64,000 nucleotides of DNA from Pontimicrobium aquaticum (GCF_005047595.1 NZ_SUPL01000007.1:1-64000), one strand, 5' to 3'. Shown: positions 23,725 to 34,405, numbered from the stretch's first letter. Made by a program: numbers and translations. Notes: generated from the letters alone by a model not told the origin.

Positions 23725-26016
23725 TTAGGACTTGTATTGTGTTAAAACATTGAATACAAATTCTCTTGAAATAGGCTTGCCCTTTGCTAACTGTTTAATG
23801 TCTGAGAATAGTACTTTGAAATCACAACTATTTTTAAAATTACTACAACCATAAGCTGTTTTGCCCTTTACAATTGTTCCGGAATGACATTTTGGGCAGG
23901 CTACACTGTCTGGAATTGTATGTTTAATAGCTTTTTGCTTAAACACTAAATCTAAAGTCTCGCCAAACTCAATTTTTCCTTCAATCTTTTTTTTATCAAT
24001 TACAAACCCTTTTAAGTTAACTGTAGCTCCCTTTTCAATTAATCTAATGTATTGTTTTTCTGATATTTTTTTACTCTTAAATTTAAATGGAAGTACAAAA
24101 TTGCAGCCGCTTTTATAGTTGCTACAACCATAGGCTAGGGATCCTTTAGCAAGTTTTCCTTTTTTACATTTGGGACAAGTTTTTCCTATAAGACTACTTG
24201 ACGACTGTTTTGCTTTAACAGATGTTTTTTTGATTGCCTGAGCATGAGAAATATTGGCTTTTTTTGTTTCGCTTCGAACTTCATAAACCAAATCATCAAC
24301 CATTTGCTTCATGTTCTTTATAAACTTACTTGCGCTATAAGTTCCTTGCTCTATATCTTTAAGTTGTTTTTCCCATTGGCCAGTTAATTCAGCCGATTTT
24401 AATAAATCATTTTGAATAATATCAATAAGCTGAATTCCTGTCAAAGTAGGAAGTATTTGTTTTTTATTGCGCTTTATATAATTGCGCTTAAACAAAGTTT
24501 CAATAATATTTGCACGTGTTGACGGACGACCAATACCATTTTCTTTCATTAAATCACGCATTTCATCATCATCAACTTGCTTGCCTGCAGTTTCCATAGC
24601 ACGAAGCAACGCTGCTTCAGTAAATTGATTGGGTGGTTTTGTTTGTTTTTCTAAAAATGATGGTTCATGTGGTCCTTTTTCACCTTTAGCAAAATTTGGT
24701 AGTATGCCTGATTGATTTTCTTTTGGTGAATCCTTTTTCTCAAATACAACACGCCAACCTTTTAATAGTATTTCTTTTCCGGTAGTTTTAAAAGTAACGT
24801 TCTCTGCTGTTCCCAAAACAGTAGTGTTAGATACTTGGCAGTCATCATAAAACACAGCAATAAAACGTTTTACAATAATATCATACACTTGCTGTTGATT
24901 GTGTTGCAAATTAATTTGAATTCCTGTTGGAATAATTGCATGATGATCTGTTACTTTTTTATCGTTAAAAACTTTAGCAGATTTTTTAATTTTTTTTCCT
25001 AAAAGAGGTTGTGTTAATTTGCTATAGTTAGTTAGATTTTTTAATATACCTGGTACTTTAGGATGCATATCGCTTGGTAAAAAAGTAGTATCAACTCTTG
25101 GGTAGGTAACTACTTTTTGTTCATACAATCTTTGCACAATTTTCAAAGTGTCTTCAGCCGAAAACCCAAACTTTGTATTGCAATATACCTGCAACCCTGT
25201 TAGGTCAAATAATTTAGGTGCATATTCTTTACCTTTTTTCTTTTTAATAGAAGTGATTTCAAAGTCGCTTTCTTTTACTTTGTTGGCAAGTGTTTCGCCA
25301 TCTTCTTTGTTTAAAAACCGTCCTTCTTCATAACTAAAAAGGGTGTTCTTGTATAATGTTTGTAATTCCCAATAGGGTTGTGGTTTAAAATTTTCAATGC
25401 TTTTAAATCGCTCTACAATCATTGCTAATGTTGGTGTTTGTACACGACCAATAGAAAGCACTTGCTTGTAGCCACCATGTTTAAGCGTGTAGAGTCTTGT
25501 AGCATTCATGCCTAACAACCAATCGCCAATAGCTCTTGAAAATCCAGCATAGTATAGATTATCGTAATCTGCTGCAGGTTTTAAGTTGTTGAAGCCTTCT
25601 TTAATAGCTTCGGTTGTAAGTGATGAAATCCATAAGCGTTTTACTTTACCTTTATAATTAGACAATGACATTACCCAACGCTGTATGAGTTCACCTTCTT
25701 GTCCAGCATCGCCACAATTTATAATTTCATCGGCTTTATCAAATAAGTTTTTTACAATATTGAATTGTTTTTTTATTCCTGCGTTATCTACAACCTTCAC
25801 ATTGAATTTTTCAGGAAGCATAGGTAGGTTGTTTAAATCCCAACGTTTCCAATAAGGCTTATAATCGTTAGGTTCAAATAAAGTACAAAGATGTCCAAAA
25901 GTGTAAGTAACAGCGTATCCATTACCTTCGTAATAACCATCATGCTTAGTGTTGGCTCCTAATACAGTAGCAATTTCACGAGCAACACTTGGTTTTTCAG
26001 CTATACATACTTTCAC
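23725..26016 (-). CDS. topB: DNA topoisomerase III
   Basis: 763 aa if it starts at the GTG at 26014-26016, giving MKVCIAEKPSVAREIA, the canonical N terminus of TopB; the upstream ATG at 26157 adds 47 residues with no family match. Type IA topoisomerase: Toprim domain at the N terminus (INCGDAGQEGELI with acidic metal ligands), active-site Tyr305 in VTYPRVDTTFL, and the strand-gate blocks IGRPSTRANII. Two C-terminal zinc-ribbon-like modules each have CPKC..G...K..YGCSN. It relaxes and decatenates DNA. The Bacteroidota version is often encoded on conjugative elements as well as on chromosomes; no such element is seen here. Confidence 0.93.
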   Translation of the reverse strand: MKVCIAEKPSVAREIATVLGANTKHDGYYEGNGYAVTYTFGHLCTLFEPNDYKPYWKRWDLNNLPMLPEKFNVKVVDNAGIKKQFNIVKNLFDKADEIINCGDAGQEGELIQRWVMSLSNYKGKVKRLWISSLTTEAIKEGFNNLKPAADYDNLYYAGFSRAIGDWLLGMNATRLYTLKHGGYKQVLSIGRVQTPTLAMIVERFKSIENFKPQPYWELQTLYKNTLFSYEEGRFLNKEDGETLANKVKESDFEITSIKKKKGKEYAPKLFDLTGLQVYCNTKFGFSAEDTLKIVQRLYEQKVVTYPRVDTTFLPSDMHPKVPGILKNLTNYSKLTQPLLGKKIKKSAKVFNDKKVTDHHAIIPTGIQINLQHNQQQVYDIIVKRFIAVFYDDCQVSNTTVLGTAENVTFKTTGKEILLKGWRVVFEKKDSPKENQSGILPNFAKGEKGPHEPSFLEKQTKPPNQFTEAALLRAMETAGKQVDDDEMRDLMKENGIGRPSTRANIIETLFKRNYIKRNKKQILPTLTGIQLIDIIQNDLLKSAELTGQWEKQLKDIEQGTYSASKFIKNMKQMVDDLVYEVRSETKKANISHAQAIKKTSVKAKQSSSSLIGKTCPKCKKGKLAKGSLAYGCSNYKSGCNFVLPFKFKSKKISEKQYIRLIEKGATVNLKGFVIDKKKIEGKIEFGETLDLVFKQKAIKHTIPDSVACPKCHSGTIVKGKTAYGCSNFKNSCDFKVLFSDIKQLAKGKPISREFVFNVLTQYKS

Positions 26017-26206
26017 TAAAAAAGGTTTTTTTAAAAGAGTAGCAAAGTAATAAATTTTTAAAAATAAAGAAGGATTTTTGGAGGTGTTTACAGGGATTTG
26101 AATGCTATTGATATTTAAAAAGCCAAAACTAATAGCATCGTTATTATATTGATGCAAATAAGTTTTGGCTATTAAGTATGCTTTAAGATTTGTTTATTTC
26201 AATAGA

Positions 26207-26569
26207 TTAGTTATAAATTTCTTTTAAAATATATTTACCACTTGGGTTAAATAGCCATCTAAGAGTTCCGTCTAAATTTTTTCCTTTTTCAGTCTTTTTT
26301 GGAGCCTCAGAGCATTCTACAGGTACATCCCAAATATATGTGCTCATATGCAGTTCTCCATTTTTATATTGGTCAGTACTTGATGTAGGAAGAACGATAT
26401 TGCCATCATCGCATCCTACTAAAATCCAACGTCCTCCATCTTTAATAACAACAACATCTACACCATTGTTTTCTATTTTAATTACCTCATTTGAAGTAAA
26501 TGAACTTAATGTAAATGCTAGGATAAACATCAATGCTACGCCACTTGTAATTTTAATTAATTTTTTCAT
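26207..26569 (-). CDS. Small exported protein, hypothetical
   Basis: 120 aa. An N-terminal signal (MKKLIKITSGVALMFILAFTLSSF) is followed by a short globular part with two Cys (WILVGCDDG and VPVECSEAP) that could form a disulfide, and a Trp-rich C terminus. No family recognised. It lies between the LuxR-type regulator and topB on the same strand, separated by 98 and 190 bp, so probably has its own promoter. Confidence 0.65.
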   Translation of the reverse strand: MKKLIKITSGVALMFILAFTLSSFTSNEVIKIENNGVDVVVIKDGGRWILVGCDDGNIVLPTSSTDQYKNGELHMSTYIWDVPVECSEAPKKTEKGKNLDGTLRWLFNPSGKYILKEIYN

Positions 26570-26667
26570 AATATGTTGATTTAATAGTTTAGAGTAAAGC
26601 TATAACAATCTAGAAATGAAAACAATACTCAATTTGAGTATTTTGTGCGATATGTGTTGTGTGGATT

Positions 26668-27438
26668 TTAAAATAGATTTTGTTGAGATTTAAGAATATT
26701 TATTAGCTCTCCTGTTGAGGATAGCTTAAGTTTTCTTAAAATATTTCTTCTATGTGTATCTACTGTATTTGAACTAATAAATAGTCGCTTAGCAATAGAT
26801 TTGCTAGTCTTCTTTTTTACTAACAATCTTATAATGTCTTTTTCTCTGCTGCTAATTTTTTTTAAAAAAGCTGTTTGAGAACAATTGGTAGAATACTTGG
26901 TTTCTAGGTTATTATTTGAGTTAAGCGATTGAATAGAAGCTTGAATAGGGATTTTTTTGTTTGAATTGATTACTGTAAAGTATGTTAATGCTTTATGTTT
27001 CTTGTTCGAGTCGATAAAAAATGGCGTGGTATTTTGAAAAATATTTACGTAACTATTATCTTTTCGCTTTATTCTATAATTCCAAGTGTAAGAGTATTGC
27101 TCTGTTTCTTTTTGATTTAAGTCACAATCAATAAAATCAACAATATCACTTAATGAATTCACCAAGCATGATAAATCATCTTCATGAATATGTTTCCATA
27201 GAAATTTTAATCCATTCGATGTTAATTCTATATTGTCAAAGCCTAGGCATGCGTGCATATTTTTACTAACAAAATCAACTTCAAGATTTTTTCTATTTAT
27301 AATGCATATAAAGGTAGGGTTATATGTTATAGAACAATCAGTTGTAATTATTCTATCAATATCCTTAATAGTTAATGTAGGATTGTTTATAGAATCAGAG
27401 ATTCGCTTATAAATCCTTTTAAAGTTGGTTAGTAACAT
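26668..27438 (-). CDS. PAS-domain LuxR/FixJ-type transcriptional regulator
   Basis: 256 aa. A PAS-like sensor fold occupies about 40-160 (VDFVSKNMHACLGFDNIEL; WNYRIKRKDNSYVNIFQNTTPF is the typical PAS/PAC beta-sheet). The C-terminal 65 residues form a GerE HTH: ISSREKDIIRLLVKKKTSKSIAKRLFI and SSNTVDTHRRNILRKLKL. There is no receiver domain, so it senses directly. Such proteins are common in Flavobacteriaceae. Target unknown; the divergent CocE-type hydrolase gene is a candidate. Confidence 0.87.
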   Translation of the reverse strand: MLLTNFKRIYKRISDSINNPTLTIKDIDRIITTDCSITYNPTFICIINRKNLEVDFVSKNMHACLGFDNIELTSNGLKFLWKHIHEDDLSCLVNSLSDIVDFIDCDLNQKETEQYSYTWNYRIKRKDNSYVNIFQNTTPFFIDSNKKHKALTYFTVINSNKKIPIQASIQSLNSNNNLETKYSTNCSQTAFLKKISSREKDIIRLLVKKKTSKSIAKRLFISSNTVDTHRRNILRKLKLSSTGELINILKSQQNLF

Positions 27439-27754
27439 ACTGCAAAATTGCTATAATCAACGAATAATTTTTAATTAAAATTATCCAAATTTATTACAGT
27501 GAAATTTTTGATAACTAAAACAGGTTTCCGCTATTAAGCGCTTCAAGGGAAGAAAGACACTGCAAATATATGTAATATATTAACACTATTATTTAAGAAT
27601 AAAACAAGTTATTAACATATTTAATAAAGAACAGTTAAATATTTAAGTTAAATAATGGTAATAATTAAATTTTGTTAAAACAAAGATCTAGTTTTAATCT
27701 CTAAATTCATTTTGCTACCTTTAAGACATTATTTAACCAACCAATTTTTACATA
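27439..27754. other. Divergent intergenic region with -7 elements on both strands
   Basis: 316 bp without an ORF. CAAATTTA at 27486-27493 is TAAATTTG on the minus strand, an exact match to the -7 consensus, 48 bp before the LuxR-type gene. TACCTTTA at 27716-27723, preceded by TTTTGC, is a one-mismatch -7 element for the CocE-type gene, 32 bp from its ATG. The region between is A/T-rich with no strong hairpin. Confidence 0.45.
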
Positions 27755-29641
27755 ATGAAAAAGCGAGTAATTACTCTATTCTCAGCTCTTGCTTGTTCTT
27801 TACTATGCATTCCTGCATTACAAGCACAAGGAGATATTCTAGAAAAACTTAAAGACATAGCTATTGTTGACCAAAAGGTCATGATGCCAATGCGAGATGG
27901 CGTTAGATTAGCTACCGATATTTACAGACCTAAAGGCGATGGAAAATATCCTGTTATTTTCTCAAGAACACCTTATAATTTTAACTCTTGGGGAGATGGC
28001 GAAGAGCGTACACGTAATTATCAACGTGCTTATGAGTATATTAAAAAAGGATATGCTTATGTAGTGCAAAATGAGCGTGGGCGTTATTATTCTGAAGGTG
28101 AGTGGGATATTCTTGGTGTGCCACTTACTGATGGCTACGATGCCTTTGAGTGGATGAAAAACCAATCGTGGTCAAACGGAAAAATAGGAACACTTGGGTG
28201 CTCTTCAACTGCTGAATGGCAAATGGCTGTTTCTGCGTTAGACCATCCATCTCATGCTGCTATGGTGCCACAAGGCTTTGGCGCAGGAGTCGGTAGAGTA
28301 GGCGATATTAACGAGCAAGGAAACTGGTATCGTGGTGGTGCAGAACAAATGCTCTTCTTTTCTTGGCTTTATGGTGTAGAACACGATGTATTTAAACCAA
28401 GAATTCCAAAAGGAGCTACTCAAGAAGATTTGATTAGAATCTCAAGATTTTACGATTTAGCTCCTGAAAATCCACCTGTAGATATGTCTGAAGCTCTTAG
28501 TCATTTACCAATTCAGGACATTTTAAAAAATATTAATGGGAAGCACGAAGTTTATGATAAAATGATTCGTCGTAAACCCAACCATCCAGATTGGTATAAA
28601 GGAGGTTTATACCATGATGACAAAGACATAGGAACTCCTAGTTTCTGGTTTGCTTCTTGGTACGATGTGTCTATTACACCAAATATTAAGTTGTTTAACC
28701 ACGCTAGAAATAATTCTAAAGACGCTTTTATACGTGATAATCAATATTTAGTAATAGCACCTACGTTGCATTGTGCTTACACAAGAGCTACTGAAAATAC
28801 CATTGTTGGAGAGCGTAGTGTAGGTGATGCGCGATTAAACTATGACGAGCAAATTACTAAATGGTTTGACCTTTGGTTAAAAGGCGAGGATAACGATTTT
28901 AAAGAGACAACTCCTAGAGTACAATATTATACTATGGGAAGTAATGAGTGGCAATCTTCAGAAGTTTGGCCACCTGCAAATACCGAAATGGTAACGTATT
29001 ATTTAAACAGTGGCGGAAAGGCTAACAGTCGTTTTGGTGATGGACGTTTATCTACTAAAAAAGCAGGAAAGGATAACCCTGATGGTTTTATTTACGACCC
29101 AATGGCTCCTGTGCCTTCTCACGGAGGAAATGTTTGCTGTACTGGTAATGCTGTAAGAGGTGGAGCTAGAGACCAGAAAAACATGGAAGCAAGACATGAT
29201 ATTTTGGTTTATACAACCGATATTTTAATGGAAGATACAGAAGTTACTGGTTTTATTGAGTCAAAATTATTTGTATCATCCGATGTTAAGGATACCGATT
29301 TTACTATCAAATTAATTGATGTGTATCCAGATGGTACAGCTTATAATTTAGATGAAACTATTCAGCGTGTTCGTTACCGTGAAGGGTACGATAAAGAGGT
29401 GTTTATGGAAAAAGGAAAAGTTTATGAAGTCGATTTAACTCCAATGGCAACAAGTAACTTATTTAAAAAAGGACATCGTATTCGTGTTGAAATTTCTAGC
29501 AGTAACTTTCCGCGTTTTGCAAGAAACTTAAATACTGGTGGCAATAACTATGATGAAAAAGTAGGTGTAGTAGCTCATAACAAGGTGCATCATTCTAGTA
29601 AGTATCCATCACAAATACGTCTTCCAATAGCAAAAAAATAA
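27755..29641 (+). CDS. Exported CocE/NonD-family hydrolase (S15-like)
   Basis: 628 aa with a signal peptide ([25 protein letters not shown]). The catalytic alpha/beta hydrolase domain has [14 protein letters not shown] (the CocE/X-Pro dipeptidyl-peptidase start), [14 protein letters not shown]-like nucleophile elbow (Gly-Cys-Ser-Ser), and [11 protein letters not shown] near the general base His. The C-terminal PepX_C jelly-roll runs from about 420 ([22 protein letters not shown]). The family hydrolyses acyl esters, Pro-X dipeptides or beta-lactam side chains; the substrate here is unknown. Likely periplasmic. First gene of a group of five same-direction genes with the S9 peptidase 81 bp downstream. 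Confidence 0.88.
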   Translation: MKKRVITLFSALACSLLCIPALQAQGDILEKLKDIAIVDQKVMMPMRDGVRLATDIYRPKGDGKYPVIFSRTPYNFNSWGDGEERTRNYQRAYEYIKKGYAYVVQNERGRYYSEGEWDILGVPLTDGYDAFEWMKNQSWSNGKIGTLGCSSTAEWQMAVSALDHPSHAAMVPQGFGAGVGRVGDINEQGNWYRGGAEQMLFFSWLYGVEHDVFKPRIPKGATQEDLIRISRFYDLAPENPPVDMSEALSHLPIQDILKNINGKHEVYDKMIRRKPNHPDWYKGGLYHDDKDIGTPSFWFASWYDVSITPNIKLFNHARNNSKDAFIRDNQYLVIAPTLHCAYTRATENTIVGERSVGDARLNYDEQITKWFDLWLKGEDNDFKETTPRVQYYTMGSNEWQSSEVWPPANTEMVTYYLNSGGKANSRFGDGRLSTKKAGKDNPDGFIYDPMAPVPSHGGNVCCTGNAVRGGARDQKNMEARHDILVYTTDILMEDTEVTGFIESKLFVSSDVKDTDFTIKLIDVYPDGTAYNLDETIQRVRYREGYDKEVFMEKGKVYEVDLTPMATSNLFKKGHRIRVEISSSNFPRFARNLNTGGNNYDEKVGVVAHNKVHHSSKYPSQIRLPIAKK

Positions 29642-29722
29642 ATGATTAATAGTATATCTTAAAGAGTTGCTAATGCTATGTTAGTAGCTCTTTTAAAATT
29701 TTATGAAATCAAAACTACACAG

Positions 29723-32509
29723 ATGAAACAGGCACTTTACATTATTTTATTATTTATTGGAGTTAACTCATTTGCTCAAAAGAAAATATTAGATCATAAA
29801 GATTTTGATATTTGGAATACCATTAAAAACCAAGCTATTTCGGTAGATGGTAAATATATTATGTATTCTTTGGAAAAAGGAGAAAAAGATAATCATCTTA
29901 AAATTAAAGATGCTAATGCCTCTTTACTTTTTGAGTATGAACGTTCAGAAAATGGACGATTCAATTATAATTCTAACCATGCGTTATTCACCATAAAGGC
30001 ATGGAAGGATAGTGTTACAGAAATGAAACGTCGTAAAGTAAAAAAGGATGATATGCCAAAAGACACTTTGGGTATTTATAGTTTTAAGACAAAATCTCTA
30101 ACCAAAATTCCAAATGTAAAGTCATATAAAACGCCAACTAAATGGTCTGGTGTGGTAGCCTATTATTTAACTGATATTAAGCAAGAAAAATCTACAGACA
30201 CAACTGAAGCTAAGAAAAAATCAACAAAAAAGAAAACCAAAAAAGTAAGCAGTAAAAATGGCTTTCATTTAGTGGTTAGAGATTTAGTATCTGGCAAAGA
30301 AGACACTTTAAAGTATGTTACAGACTTTAGCTTTGCTAAAGAAGGTAAACGTTTGGTATATACAACTACAGGTGAAGATGAAAAATCAAATTCTAGTGTT
30401 AATGTTTTGAATATTGAAAACGGAAATTCTACCCAAATATTCGAAGCTAATAACAAATCAAAATACTACAAATTACAATTAAGCGATTCTGGTAAAAATT
30501 TAGGGTTTGTAGTTGACACCGATACCACTAAAGCATTGGTAAGACCAAACAAATTATATCATTGGACAGAAGGACAAACTAATGCTTTATTAATTGTTGA
30601 TGCAGATTCAGCACCAAAAGGCTATCGTGTGTCTTCAGATGGAACCATAAGTTTTTCTCAAGACGATTCTAAAATGTATTTCGGATTGGCAACACCTCCA
30701 ATTGTTCAAGATACAACTCTATTAAAAGAAGAAATTGTTAACGTAGAAGTTTGGACATATGATGAACCTCGCTTATATACTGTGCAAGAACTTCAAGTAA
30801 AAAACGACCAAAAAAAATCGTATCAAACGGTTGTTCATTTAAACAATAAAAAATTAGTGCAATTAGCAACTACTGAATATCCTAATGCACGATTAACAGA
30901 CAAAGGAAATGCTCCAGTAGCATTGGTAAGCAATCAAGAGCCATATTTATTAGAAAGCCAGTGGACAGGACGAAGAAACAGTGATTATGCAATTATAGAT
31001 GTAGCAACAGGCACTAGTAATAAAGTGTTAACTAATGTATCGTCTTCAATGAGTTTGAGTCCGAAAGGAAATTATGTATTTGGATACCATGCACAAGATA
31101 CTACTTGGGTTGCCTATAATATTGCAACTAATAAGCGATTAGATTTAACCAAAGGACGAGTATTTTATAATGAGCTAAATGATTCGCCTAATTACCCAGG
31201 ATCTTATGGTGTGGCTGGTTGGACAAAAAATGATTCTGCGGTATTAATTTACGACCGTTATGATATTTGGAAATTCAACCCTAATGATGGTTCTAACACG
31301 CGATTAACAAAAGGGAGAGAGCAAAAAGTAACCTATCGTTATGTACGATTAAATCCAGATGAAGATTATATAGATGATTCAGGTAAGTGGCTATTAACGA
31401 CCTTTGATGAGAAAAATAAGCACTCAGGCTATTATGAGTACAATGCTAAAAATGGAAAAGGAAAGCAGCTATTAACTGGCCCTTATTCATATTCTAGACC
31501 TCGTAAAGCTAGATTAAGCAATAATGTAATTTTTACTAGACAATCCTTTGAAGAATTTCCAGATATTAGGATATCTAATTTAAGCTTCAAAAAAGATAAA
31601 ATAATCAGTAATGCCAATCCTCAACAAAGTGAATACAATTGGGGAACTGCTGAGTTAGTAGAATGGACATCTTTAGATGGTTTGAAACTACAAGGCATGC
31701 TTATTAAGCCTGAGGATTTCGACCCAAATAAAAAATACCCAATGATTGTAAACTTTTATGAAAAAAGCTCTAATGGGTTGTTTAGGCACAAAGCACCATC
31801 AGCAGGAAGATCTACAATTAATTACAGTTTTTATGCAAGTAGAGGATATTTAATTTTTAATCCTGATGTCTATTATCGTGAGGGTTATCCTGGTGAAAGT
31901 GCTTTTAATTGCGTAATTCCTGGTATTACGTCGTTAGTTGAAAAAGGTTTTGTAGATAAAGATAATATTGGAACTCAAGGTCATAGTTGGGGAGGTTATC
32001 AAATAGCCTATTTAGTGACTAAAACAGATATTTTTAAAGCTGCTGAATCTGGTGCGCCTGTACCAAACATGATTAGTGCTTATGGAGGAATTAGATGGTG
32101 GACAGGTTTAAGCAGACAGTTCCAATATGAGCATACACAAAGTAGAATAGGAGGAACGCCTTGGGAATATCCACAACGTTATGTTGAAAATTCACCAATA
32201 TTTAATATTGATAAAATTAACACACCTCTTTTAATAATGCACAATGATGCCGATGGACATGTACCATGGTATCAGGGTATTGAGTTCTTTGTAAGTTTAC
32301 GCCGTTTAGGTAAACCTTCATGGTTCTTAAACTATAATGATGAACCACATTGGCCATTGAAAATGCAAAACAGAAAAGATTTTAATATCAGGATGCAACA
32401 GTTTTTTGATCATTATTTAAAAGGAGCTCCAAAACCAGTTTGGATGGAACGTGGTGTGCCTGCAATAGAAAAAGGAATTAATCAAGGTTTAGAATTAATA
32501 AAAAATTAA
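29723..32509 (+). CDS. Exported S9 prolyl oligopeptidase-family peptidase
   Basis: 928 aa from the ATG at 29723, where the signal peptide MKQALYIILLFIGVNSFAQ begins; the longer frame from 29678 puts 15 residues before it. A long beta-propeller half (to about 650), with a Lys-rich low-complexity insert (KKKSTKKKTKKVSSK), precedes an alpha/beta hydrolase domain with nucleophile GTQGHSWGGYQIAY, acid HNDADGHVPW and His in YNDEPHWPLKMQ. It should cut short peptides in the periplasm. It ends 3 bp before the cupin gene. Confidence 0.9.
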   Translation: MKQALYIILLFIGVNSFAQKKILDHKDFDIWNTIKNQAISVDGKYIMYSLEKGEKDNHLKIKDANASLLFEYERSENGRFNYNSNHALFTIKAWKDSVTEMKRRKVKKDDMPKDTLGIYSFKTKSLTKIPNVKSYKTPTKWSGVVAYYLTDIKQEKSTDTTEAKKKSTKKKTKKVSSKNGFHLVVRDLVSGKEDTLKYVTDFSFAKEGKRLVYTTTGEDEKSNSSVNVLNIENGNSTQIFEANNKSKYYKLQLSDSGKNLGFVVDTDTTKALVRPNKLYHWTEGQTNALLIVDADSAPKGYRVSSDGTISFSQDDSKMYFGLATPPIVQDTTLLKEEIVNVEVWTYDEPRLYTVQELQVKNDQKKSYQTVVHLNNKKLVQLATTEYPNARLTDKGNAPVALVSNQEPYLLESQWTGRRNSDYAIIDVATGTSNKVLTNVSSSMSLSPKGNYVFGYHAQDTTWVAYNIATNKRLDLTKGRVFYNELNDSPNYPGSYGVAGWTKNDSAVLIYDRYDIWKFNPNDGSNTRLTKGREQKVTYRYVRLNPDEDYIDDSGKWLLTTFDEKNKHSGYYEYNAKNGKGKQLLTGPYSYSRPRKARLSNNVIFTRQSFEEFPDIRISNLSFKKDKIISNANPQQSEYNWGTAELVEWTSLDGLKLQGMLIKPEDFDPNKKYPMIVNFYEKSSNGLFRHKAPSAGRSTINYSFYASRGYLIFNPDVYYREGYPGESAFNCVIPGITSLVEKGFVDKDNIGTQGHSWGGYQIAYLVTKTDIFKAAESGAPVPNMISAYGGIRWWTGLSRQFQYEHTQSRIGGTPWEYPQRYVENSPIFNIDKINTPLLIMHNDADGHVPWYQGIEFFVSLRRLGKPSWFLNYNDEPHWPLKMQNRKDFNIRMQQFFDHYLKGAPKPVWMERGVPAIEKGINQGLELIKN

Positions 32510-32512
32510 ATC

Positions 32513-32872
32513 ATGGTAAAAAAAATTAATTGGGATGATGTGCCTGTAGAGCAGGTGACTGATAAAATGCAACGCAGAATGATTTATGGTGACAAAGTGA
32601 TGATTGCTAAAATGAAATTTAAAGATGGATTTCTAGTACCACTTCATGAGCATCATAATGAACAAGTAACGCAAGTTATTTCTGGAACGATTCGATTTTG
32701 GTTTGGAGCCAATAAAGAACAAACCATGGATTTAGGGCCTGGGGATTCTGTGGTAATTCCAGCACATGTTCCTCATGAAGCATTGATGATTGGCGATGTA
32801 GAAGAGATTGATACTTGGTCACCAATTCGTGAAGATTGGTTAGATGGTACTGACGATTATTTAAGAAAATAG
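32513..32872 (+). CDS. Single-domain cupin
   Basis: 119 aa small cupin barrel. Metal-ligand positions: LVPLHEHHNEQVTQVISG (HxH-x4-Q in place of E, about residues 43-60) and GDSVVIPAHVPHEALM (second His, about 82-97). Cytosolic. Cupins of this size either bind a ligand or act as small metal-dependent enzymes; role not determined. It is 3 bp from both the S9 peptidase gene and the first SDR gene, so it is translationally coupled with them. Confidence 0.87.
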   Translation: MVKKINWDDVPVEQVTDKMQRRMIYGDKVMIAKMKFKDGFLVPLHEHHNEQVTQVISGTIRFWFGANKEQTMDLGPGDSVVIPAHVPHEALMIGDVEEIDTWSPIREDWLDGTDDYLRK

Positions 32873-32875
32873 TTA

Positions 32876-33640
32876 ATGGATTTAGGCCTAAAGAATAAAG
32901 TCGCCTTTATAGCCGCGTCTAGTGACGGCTTAGGTAAAGCTGTGGCTATAGAGTTGGCTAAAGAAGGTGCTACTATCATCATTAATGGTAGAAATAAAGC
33001 AAAGCTAGAAAACACTAGAAATGACATAGAACAAACGTACAACACGAAAGTTCTTGCTGTTTCTGGTGATTTAGCTAAGGAAGATGAACGAGAAATTATT
33101 TTAAAAACAATTTTCAATCACCATGATAAAGTTGATATTTTAATCACCAACACTGGAGGACCGCCTTCTGGGAAGTTTGAAGATTTATCGATGGAGGATT
33201 GGGACAACACCTATAAACTATTGCTTGCAAGTACAGTAGCATTAATTAAAGCCATTCTTCCAGGAATGAAACAGCAACAATGGGGAAGAATCATTGCCAT
33301 AACCTCTCAAGCAGTGAAGCAACCTGTTGATAATTTAATTTTATCGAATTCTGTTCGCGCTTCTGTAGCTGGTTTAATTAAAACCTTGGCAAGTGAACTC
33401 GGTGAACACAGTATCACAGTAAACAATGTAATGCCTGGTTATACTAAAACAAACAGGTTATTGTCTCTAATTGAAAGCAATCCATCTTTTAAATCTGCAA
33501 TTGATGAAATTCCATTAAAACGCTTTGGTAATCCTGAAGAATTTGCTGCAGCAGTTACTTTTTTAGCTAGTGAACGCGCAAGTTATATTACTGGAACTTC
33601 GTTAGCAGTGGATGGTGGTTGGATAAAACATATTTTGTAA
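32876..33640 (+). CDS. SDR-family oxidoreductase lacking the catalytic Tyr-Lys pair
   Basis: 254 aa Rossmann-fold short-chain dehydrogenase. The NAD(P) loop is AASSDGLGKAVA (variant of TGxxxGxG) and NAG is replaced by NTGGPPSG. At the usual YxxxK position the sequence reads LILSNSVRASVAGL, with Ser157 and Arg161, so the classical catalytic Tyr and Lys are missing. This is typical of a known divergent subgroup of 3-oxoacyl-ACP reductase-like proteins with the GGPP motif. Reaction uncertain. It is followed without gap by a second SDR with an intact active site, so they could form a heteromer (inference). Confidence 0.85.
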   Translation: MDLGLKNKVAFIAASSDGLGKAVAIELAKEGATIIINGRNKAKLENTRNDIEQTYNTKVLAVSGDLAKEDEREIILKTIFNHHDKVDILITNTGGPPSGKFEDLSMEDWDNTYKLLLASTVALIKAILPGMKQQQWGRIIAITSQAVKQPVDNLILSNSVRASVAGLIKTLASELGEHSITVNNVMPGYTKTNRLLSLIESNPSFKSAIDEIPLKRFGNPEEFAAAVTFLASERASYITGTSLAVDGGWIKHIL

Positions 33641-34405
33641 ATGACACATATAGATTTAACTAATAAGAATATATTAATTACTGGAGCATCAAAAGGCATT
33701 GGTGAAGGTATTGCAGATTATGCCATGAAAATGGGAGCAAAGGTAGCTGTTCATTATAATTCAGGTAAGACATCAGCTGAAGCTTTGGTTTTAAAATACC
33801 CTGAAACTAATTCTAAAATCTTTCATGCAGATTTAAGTAAAATGCAAGACGTTGTAAATCTAATGGAAGATGTGATTGCAGAATTTGGAAATATTGATAC
33901 GATTATTTTAAATGCTGGTGTATTTTTACAACATTCAACTAGAGATAGTTTTGAAAATTGGTTAAATATTTGGAAATCAACTATTGACATTAATCTTAAT
34001 TCGGTTGGGATAATGACAAAATTAGGGATTGACCACTTCAGGAAAAATAAAGAAGGACGTTTTATTTACATTGGAAGTCGCGCAGTGTTTAGAGGAGAAA
34101 CAGAAGAATATTTAGCCTATGCAGCCTCAAAAGGTGGTTTAACCTCTTTAGCAAGAAGTGTGGCTAGATCGTTTGGAAAAGAGAACATCAAATCGTTTGT
34201 GATAGCACCTGGGTTTACTAGAACTCAAATGGCAGAATCATTTATAGAAACTTATGGAGAAGAGCGTGTGCTTAATGAAATTGCTTTAAATGAATTGACA
34301 AAACCAAGTGACATTGCACCACTGGTAGCTTTAATGTGTAGTGGAGATTTGGATCATGCTACAGGTGCCACGATCGATGTGAATGCTGGAAGCCATATTA
34401 GATGA
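33641..34405 (+). CDS. SDR-family oxidoreductase with intact active site
   Basis: 254 aa. Classical short-chain dehydrogenase: cofactor loop ITGASKGIGEGIADY (TGxxxGIG), NAG at LNAGVFL, catalytic Ser in IYIGSRAVF, and catalytic YAASKGG (Tyr-x3-Lys). The adjacent, equally long SDR at 32876-33640 is degenerate at the same sites. Likely reduces or oxidises a small carbonyl or alcohol with NAD(P)H; substrate unknown. Last gene of the run starting at the S9 peptidase. Confidence 0.9.
   Translation: MTHIDLTNKNILITGASKGIGEGIADYAMKMGAKVAVHYNSGKTSAEALVLKYPETNSKIFHADLSKMQDVVNLMEDVIAEFGNIDTIILNAGVFLQHSTRDSFENWLNIWKSTIDINLNSVGIMTKLGIDHFRKNKEGRFIYIGSRAVFRGETEEYLAYAASKGGLTSLARSVARSFGKENIKSFVIAPGFTRTQMAESFIETYGEERVLNEIALNELTKPSDIAPLVALMCSGDLDHATGATIDVNAGSHIR

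Noticed and set aside
26017-26157. N-terminal extension of topoisomerase III from the ATG at 26157.
   Set aside because: The 47 extra residues do not resemble the family, whereas the GTG at 26016 gives the canonical start MKVCIAEKPSVAREIA.
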